Positions 51,199 to 54,635 of a stretch of 54,635 bases of DNA are shown one piece after another. Where the stretch lies: contig DKXL01000058.1 in assembly GCA_002493005.1 (NCBI GenBank), positions 1 through 54,635 on the forward strand, given 5' to 3'. Position 1 is the first letter of the stretch. Every line of letters starts with the position of its first letter. This DNA is from Ruminococcaceae bacterium UBA7127 (lineage in GTDB: Bacteria > Bacillota > Clostridia > Oscillospirales > Acutalibacteraceae). The notes beneath the pieces are model-generated. The model searched no databases. It worked only from the letters and a program-made list of their open reading frames with translations, and was not told where the DNA came from. The position numbers and the translations under genes were made by a program.

Positions 51199-52235
51199 TA
51201 TTCAAACACAACTCCTTGGTTGCCCTCAATTACTTCGCCGAGAACAACAGCGTCTTCACCGTTAACCTTAAGAACTGCCAAAGCCTTGTCAGCATCTTCC
51301 TTAGCAACAGCAACAATCATACCTACACCCATATTAAATGTGTTAAACATATCGTGCTCAGGAATATTGCCCACTCTTTGCATAAGTTTAAAGATTGGAA
51401 GAACAGGAATAGCCTCTTTGTTAATCTTAGCTGACAGTCCGTCAGTAAGCATACGAGGAATATTCTCATAGAAACCGCCGCCTGTGATGTGCGAAACAGC
51501 CTTAACATCAATCTCGTTGATAAGAGCGAGAAGCGGTTTAACGTATATTTTGGTTGGAGTAAGCAATGTTTCACCGAGAGGCTTGTCAAGCTCGGGATAA
51601 GTGTTGTTGATTGTTTCTTCGTTAATATCAAAGATTTTTCTTACAAGTGAAAAACCGTTTGAATGAACACCTGATGAGCGTAATCCGATAAGTACGTCGC
51701 CAACCTTGAGTTTTGAACCGTCAATCATCTTAGGTTTGTCCACAATACCTACGCTAAAGCCTGCAACATCATAGTCGTCAACAGGCATAAGACCGGGATG
51801 CTCGGCAGTTTCACCACCTACAAGAGCACATTCAGACTGAACGCAGCCCTCAGCAATGCCTGAAACGATTTCTGCAACCTTTTCAGGATAATTTTTACCG
51901 ATTGCAATATAATCGAGGAAAAATAAAGGCTTTGCTCCGCAGCAAATAATATCGTTAACGCACATTGCAACCGCATCAATGCCTATTGTATCGTGCTTAT
52001 CAAGCAACATAGCAAGTTTGAGCTTTGTGCCTACACCGTCCGTTCCACTGACGAGAATAGGATCCTGCATACCGCTGAAATTTGGGGCAAAAAGTCCGCC
52101 AAATCCACCGATACCCGACACTACACCGTCAATTTTTGTGCGAGCTACATGCTTTTTCATAAGCTCCACCGATTTGTAACCTGCGGTTACGTCAACACCT
52201 GCTGCCTTGTAACTTTCAGAAAAGCTGTTGTTCAT
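51198..52235 (-). CDS. purM: Phosphoribosylformylglycinamidine cyclo-ligase
   Basis: Makes AIR from FGAM and ATP. 345 residues with DPILVSGTDGVGTKLKLAML, ALVGGETAEHPGLMP, LIGLRSSGVHSNGFSLVRK and HITGGGFYENIPRML. ATG 52235 is chosen (GGAG 8 nt upstream); the in-frame GTG 52244 overlaps that site. Confidence 0.97.
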   Translation of the reverse strand: MNNSFSESYKAAGVDVTAGYKSVELMKKHVARTKIDGVVSGIGGFGGLFAPNFSGMQDPILVSGTDGVGTKLKLAMLLDKHDTIGIDAVAMCVNDIICCGAKPLFFLDYIAIGKNYPEKVAEIVSGIAEGCVQSECALVGGETAEHPGLMPVDDYDVAGFSVGIVDKPKMIDGSKLKVGDVLIGLRSSGVHSNGFSLVRKIFDINEETINNTYPELDKPLGETLLTPTKIYVKPLLALINEIDVKAVSHITGGGFYENIPRMLTDGLSAKINKEAIPVLPIFKLMQRVGNIPEHDMFNTFNMGVGMIVAVAKEDADKALAVLKVNGEDAVVLGEVIEGNQGVVFE

Positions 52236-52248
52236 TGTAATCACTCCG

Positions 52249-53703
52249 TTATTTTTTGTTAATTTTTTTAGCGTATTTATCTACAAAGATTGTGCGTGGA
52301 ATTTCTGCGTTATAAATGCCGCTGAAGCATCCGTCACAGAATCCAATGTTTGCACCATCTGCGATTTTATGTAAACTGTCAAGACTTAAATATCCGAGAG
52401 AGTCTGCTCCTATGTATTCACAAATCTGTTCAGTTGTCATTTTGTTGGCAATAAGGTTCTCTTTATCGCTTATATCAATGCCGAAATAGCAGGGGCAGAC
52501 AAACGGTGGAGAACTGATGAGCATATGCACCTGGGCAGCTCCTGCATCACGCATAAGCTGCACAATATGCTTTGAGGTTTCACCTCTGACAATTGAGTCA
52601 TCAATTATTACTATCCTCTTACCCTCAACATTTGATTTAAGGGCAGTCAGACGTGTTTGCAAAAGCCGCTGCTTTTTGTCTTTGCCTGTACCGACTGATC
52701 TGCCAAGGTATTTATTTTTTACAAAACCCATTCCGAAAGGTATTCCCGATGCACTTGAATAGCCCTCAGCCGCAATCAGTCCCGAATCCGGCACACCGCA
52801 CACCATATCAGCTTTAATCGGATATTCCTTAAAGAGCAGTTCGCCCGCTTTAAATCGGGCATTGTGCACGCTTACTCCGTCAATCACACTATCTGGACGG
52901 GCAACATAAACATACTCAAAAAGACAGAGTGATGTCTTGTCGGCTGTGATTCTTGACTTGTAGCTGTGAAAGCCGTCTTTATCGACAACAACCATCTCCC
53001 CCGGTTCAACATCACGAACAAATTCACCGCCCATACTGTCGATTACACAGCTTTCAGACGTAATAATATAACTGTTCTTTAACTTGCCGATACACAGTGG
53101 GCGAAAACCGTACATATCACGAAAACCTATAAGTCTTGAAGGTCCGCAAATAACAGTTGAATAAGCTCCCTTAAGCTTTAGCATAGCTGATAAAACGGCA
53201 TCCTCTAGGCTGTCTGTCAGACATCTTTCGCTTGCAATTATATAAGCCATAAGCTCAGCGTGTGAGTTACTCTGAAAAATTGCACCGCCATACTCAAGAG
53301 CCTGACGGGTTTCGGCAAAATTTGTTATAAATCCGTTGAGAGCAATTGCTATTGAGCCTTGAATGTAGCGTAATACTAACGGTTGATTTGAAGCACGGTC
53401 AAGACTTTCACTTGCCGTATAACGAACATGGCCGACTGAAATTTGACCGTTCGGAAGCTTTGCAAGCGTCTGTGCGTTAAACACTTCAGACACCATTCCC
53501 AGTTCTTTTACGGTGAAAAATTCGCCGTCATCGTTAACTGTTATCCCTGCGCTTTCCTGCCCTCTGTGCTGAAGTCCGAAAAGAGCGTCATGCGTGATTG
53601 ACACAATATCGATATCTTCATCATTTTTATAGAATCCGAATACGCCGCATTCATCGTTGAACTTGTCAATATGCGGATAAATATCAATGTAATTATTAAT
53701 CAA
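52249..53703 (-). CDS. purF: Amidophosphoribosyltransferase, Fe-S cluster type
   Basis: First purine step, PRPP plus glutamine to phosphoribosylamine. 484 residues. A short propeptide (~18 aa) precedes the N-terminal nucleophile in DECGVFGFYKN. The PRPP site is KRIVIIDDSIVRGETSKH. Cysteines in TSLCLFEY, VCPCYFG and FCDGCFSG match the four [4Fe-4S] ligands of the Bacillus-type enzyme. The start is TTG 53703, overlapping the purE stop (TTGA), with AAGGTGG 7 nt upstream. Confidence 0.96.
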   Translation of the reverse strand: MINNYIDIYPHIDKFNDECGVFGFYKNDEDIDIVSITHDALFGLQHRGQESAGITVNDDGEFFTVKELGMVSEVFNAQTLAKLPNGQISVGHVRYTASESLDRASNQPLVLRYIQGSIAIALNGFITNFAETRQALEYGGAIFQSNSHAELMAYIIASERCLTDSLEDAVLSAMLKLKGAYSTVICGPSRLIGFRDMYGFRPLCIGKLKNSYIITSESCVIDSMGGEFVRDVEPGEMVVVDKDGFHSYKSRITADKTSLCLFEYVYVARPDSVIDGVSVHNARFKAGELLFKEYPIKADMVCGVPDSGLIAAEGYSSASGIPFGMGFVKNKYLGRSVGTGKDKKQRLLQTRLTALKSNVEGKRIVIIDDSIVRGETSKHIVQLMRDAGAAQVHMLISSPPFVCPCYFGIDISDKENLIANKMTTEQICEYIGADSLGYLSLDSLHKIADGANIGFCDGCFSGIYNAEIPRTIFVDKYAKKINKK

Positions 53704-54197
53704 AGCTCTGCCACCTTAAGCTGCATTGCCTTGTCCTTTTCGGCAACGCCTTTTTCCATATCATTTTTCATATCTTCAAGCTTCTGAGCAAGAGCATCGT
53801 CAGAAAGAGCAAGCATCTGAACTGCTAAAATTGCTGCGTTGGCTGCTCCGTCAACCGCAACTGTTGCAACAGGGATACCGGTCGGCATCATAACCGTAGC
53901 AAGGAGTGCGTCCATACCGTCAAGTTGTGCCGATTTGCAGGGAATTCCGATTACAGGAAGTGTAGTCTTTGCCGCAAGCACACCTGCAAGATGAGCAGCC
54001 ATACCTGCTGCTGCAATAATAACACCAAAACCGTTTTTCTTGGCATTGGCAGAAAAGTTAATTGCAGCATCGGGAGTGCGATGAGCACTCATAACGTGTA
54101 CTTCGTATTCAACACCAAATTCCTTCAATTTTTTAACAGCTTTTGATACTACAGGGAAATCGCTGTCTGAACCCATTATGATTGCAACTTTCTTCAT
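53700..54197 (-). CDS. purE: N5-carboxyaminoimidazole ribonucleotide mutase
   Basis: Class I PurE, 165 residues: VAIIMGSDSDFPVV, MSAHRTPDAA (catalytic His), AAGMAAHLAGVLA and LLATVMMPTGIPVATV. ATG 54197 behind AAAGGAG is chosen over the longer frame from 54278, which has no homology. The first gene of the purine operon; purK, purC, purB, purL and purQ are not in the window. Confidence 0.97.
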   Translation of the reverse strand: MKKVAIIMGSDSDFPVVSKAVKKLKEFGVEYEVHVMSAHRTPDAAINFSANAKKNGFGVIIAAAGMAAHLAGVLAAKTTLPVIGIPCKSAQLDGMDALLATVMMPTGIPVATVAVDGAANAAILAVQMLALSDDALAQKLEDMKNDMEKGVAEKDKAMQLKVAEL

Positions 54198-54236
54198 AAC
54201 GTACTCCTTTATTAAGTTATACTTTCTAACGATAAT

Positions 54237-54265
54237 ATTATAGTAAAAATCTGTCAAAATTTCAA
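54237..54265 (-). promoter_or_regulatory. Promoter of the purine operon
   Basis: Minus strand TTGAAA (54265-54260), 17-nt spacer, consensus TATAAT (54242-54237). The ~33-nt leader has no room for a guanine or PRPP riboswitch and no clear PurR-type paired box was seen. Confidence 0.7.
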
Positions 54266-54297
54266 TAGAAAGCGCCAATTATTTTGAAATTAAACAA

Positions 54298-54334
54298 AAT
54301 ATGACCGAGCACAGTAAATTACTTCGGTCATATT
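54298..54334 (-). terminator. Terminator after the right-edge membrane protein gene
   Basis: Stem AATATGACCGA / TCGGTCATATT (11 bp), 15-nt loop, followed on the minus strand by TTTGTTTAATTT. Confidence 0.8.
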
Positions 54335-54344
54335 ATTGTAAAAT

Positions 54345-54635
54345 CTATTTTTCGGTATTCGTATTTTCTGACGGAGAAACAATTTTTTCATTTTGGTCGG
54401 TTGGATTTTTTGAAATTGTACCATCCGTTGTAACGCCTGTATCTTCAACGTCAGTCATATGCGGAAACAGAAAATCCATTTTTTCGTTATCAAAATGCTT
54501 ATCAAGATACACTTCAAAGCTGTTTGACGCGGAAACGCCGTCTAAACGCTCCGTCCATCTGTAGGTTGCACTAATTGACATAAAAGCATTAAAAGCCATA
54601 AACACAATCAAAATGGACTTGTCAATATTTGTATA
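54345..54635 (-). CDS. C-terminal part of a putative membrane protein, CmpB-like ABC permease family (5' end outside window)
   Basis: The frame stays open to the right edge; 96 residues are visible. One membrane helix (SILIVFMAFNAFMSISA) is followed by TYRWTERLDGVSASNSFEVYL and DKHFDNEKMDFLFPHM, then a Thr/Asn/Glu-rich tail. A final helix, then an RxxER-like motif and a DxHFxDExMxxxFPNM-like segment are features I associate with the Clostridia putative ABC transporter permease family (PF06541). The assignment rests on this short tail only. A terminator follows at 54298-54334. Confidence 0.5.
   Translation of the reverse strand, partial: YTNIDKSILIVFMAFNAFMSISATYRWTERLDGVSASNSFEVYLDKHFDNEKMDFLFPHMTDVEDTGVTTDGTISKNPTDQNEKIVSPSENTNTEK

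Noticed and set aside
54198..54300. Possible purine riboswitch before purE
   Set aside because: The promoter lies ~40 nt before the start, leaving no room for an aptamer.

Overview
The window is an AT-rich chromosomal stretch from a Gram-positive Clostridia-type bacterium, most likely a gut or rumen Ruminococcus/Oscillospiraceae relative. The reasons are PolC-type DNA polymerase, HisZ-dependent short HisG, the CdaA-CdaR pair, the pyrH-frr-uppS-cdsA-dxr-rseP-ispG-polC block, purine-rich Shine-Dalgarno sites with several TTG/GTG starts, and two secreted proteins with type I dockerins. It is almost entirely coding. No phage, insertion sequence, CRISPR array or rRNA was seen. The organism assignment is inference from gene content.

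Layout. 1-2636 (+): the 3' end of a thioester-reductase-terminated (NRPS-like) enzyme, a MATE exporter fused to an anti-sigma-type ATPase domain, and a STAS protein. 2817-7761 (-): a dockerin protein with an apparent frameshift in its signal peptide, the c-di-AMP synthase pair cdaA-cdaR, and a DUF3343/cysteine desulfurase pair. 7964-10764 (-): asd-dapA-dapB, the aspartate-to-DAP/lysine branch. 10997-14117 (+): queA-tgt (queuosine), yajC and a TIGR04086 membrane protein. 14541-18421 (+): a pseudokinase-PASTA-YARHG membrane protein and a polytopic GT-C-like membrane protein. 18457-22508: an RluA-type pseudouridine synthase, a DUF1294 protein, a GHL10-type secreted glycosidase, mtaB and a His-less HPr (Crh-like) protein. 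22568-28738 (-): a histidine operon (hisZGDCBAIE) without hisH or hisF. 28865-41175 (-): one long housekeeping operon from pyrH to polC plus an AI-2E-type permease. 41401-44347 (+): tRNA-Leu(CAA), rubrerythrin, a pyrB with a fused PyrI-like zinc tail, and a DUF308 protein. 44572-54197 (-): the purine operon purE-F-M-N-O-H*-D, followed after 23 nt by a large repetitive dockerin protein. The right edge cuts a membrane protein.

Themes. Precursor supply (purine, pyrimidine, histidine, DAP, isoprenoid) sits in tight, often overlapping operons with recognisable sigma-A promoters upstream of hisZ, pyrH, purE, yajC and the tRNA. Several pathways use unusual enzyme architectures: the two PurH activities are on separate genes and the IMP cyclohydrolase is PurO-type; PyrB carries only the zinc part of PyrI; Asd is of the archaeal/fungal type; the HPr-like protein keeps the regulatory serine but not the phosphocarrier histidine.

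Most notable for follow-up are (i) a ~125-130 nt structured element present twice (4031-4160 and 14131-14255), with a 67-nt core identical at 66 positions and compensatory changes in its flanking hairpins, probably a small RNA or repeat family I cannot name; (ii) the reductase/MATE-ATPase/STAS trio, which looks like an export system under partner-switch control; (iii) the pseudokinase; and (iv) the frameshifted or reinitiating start of the small dockerin gene.
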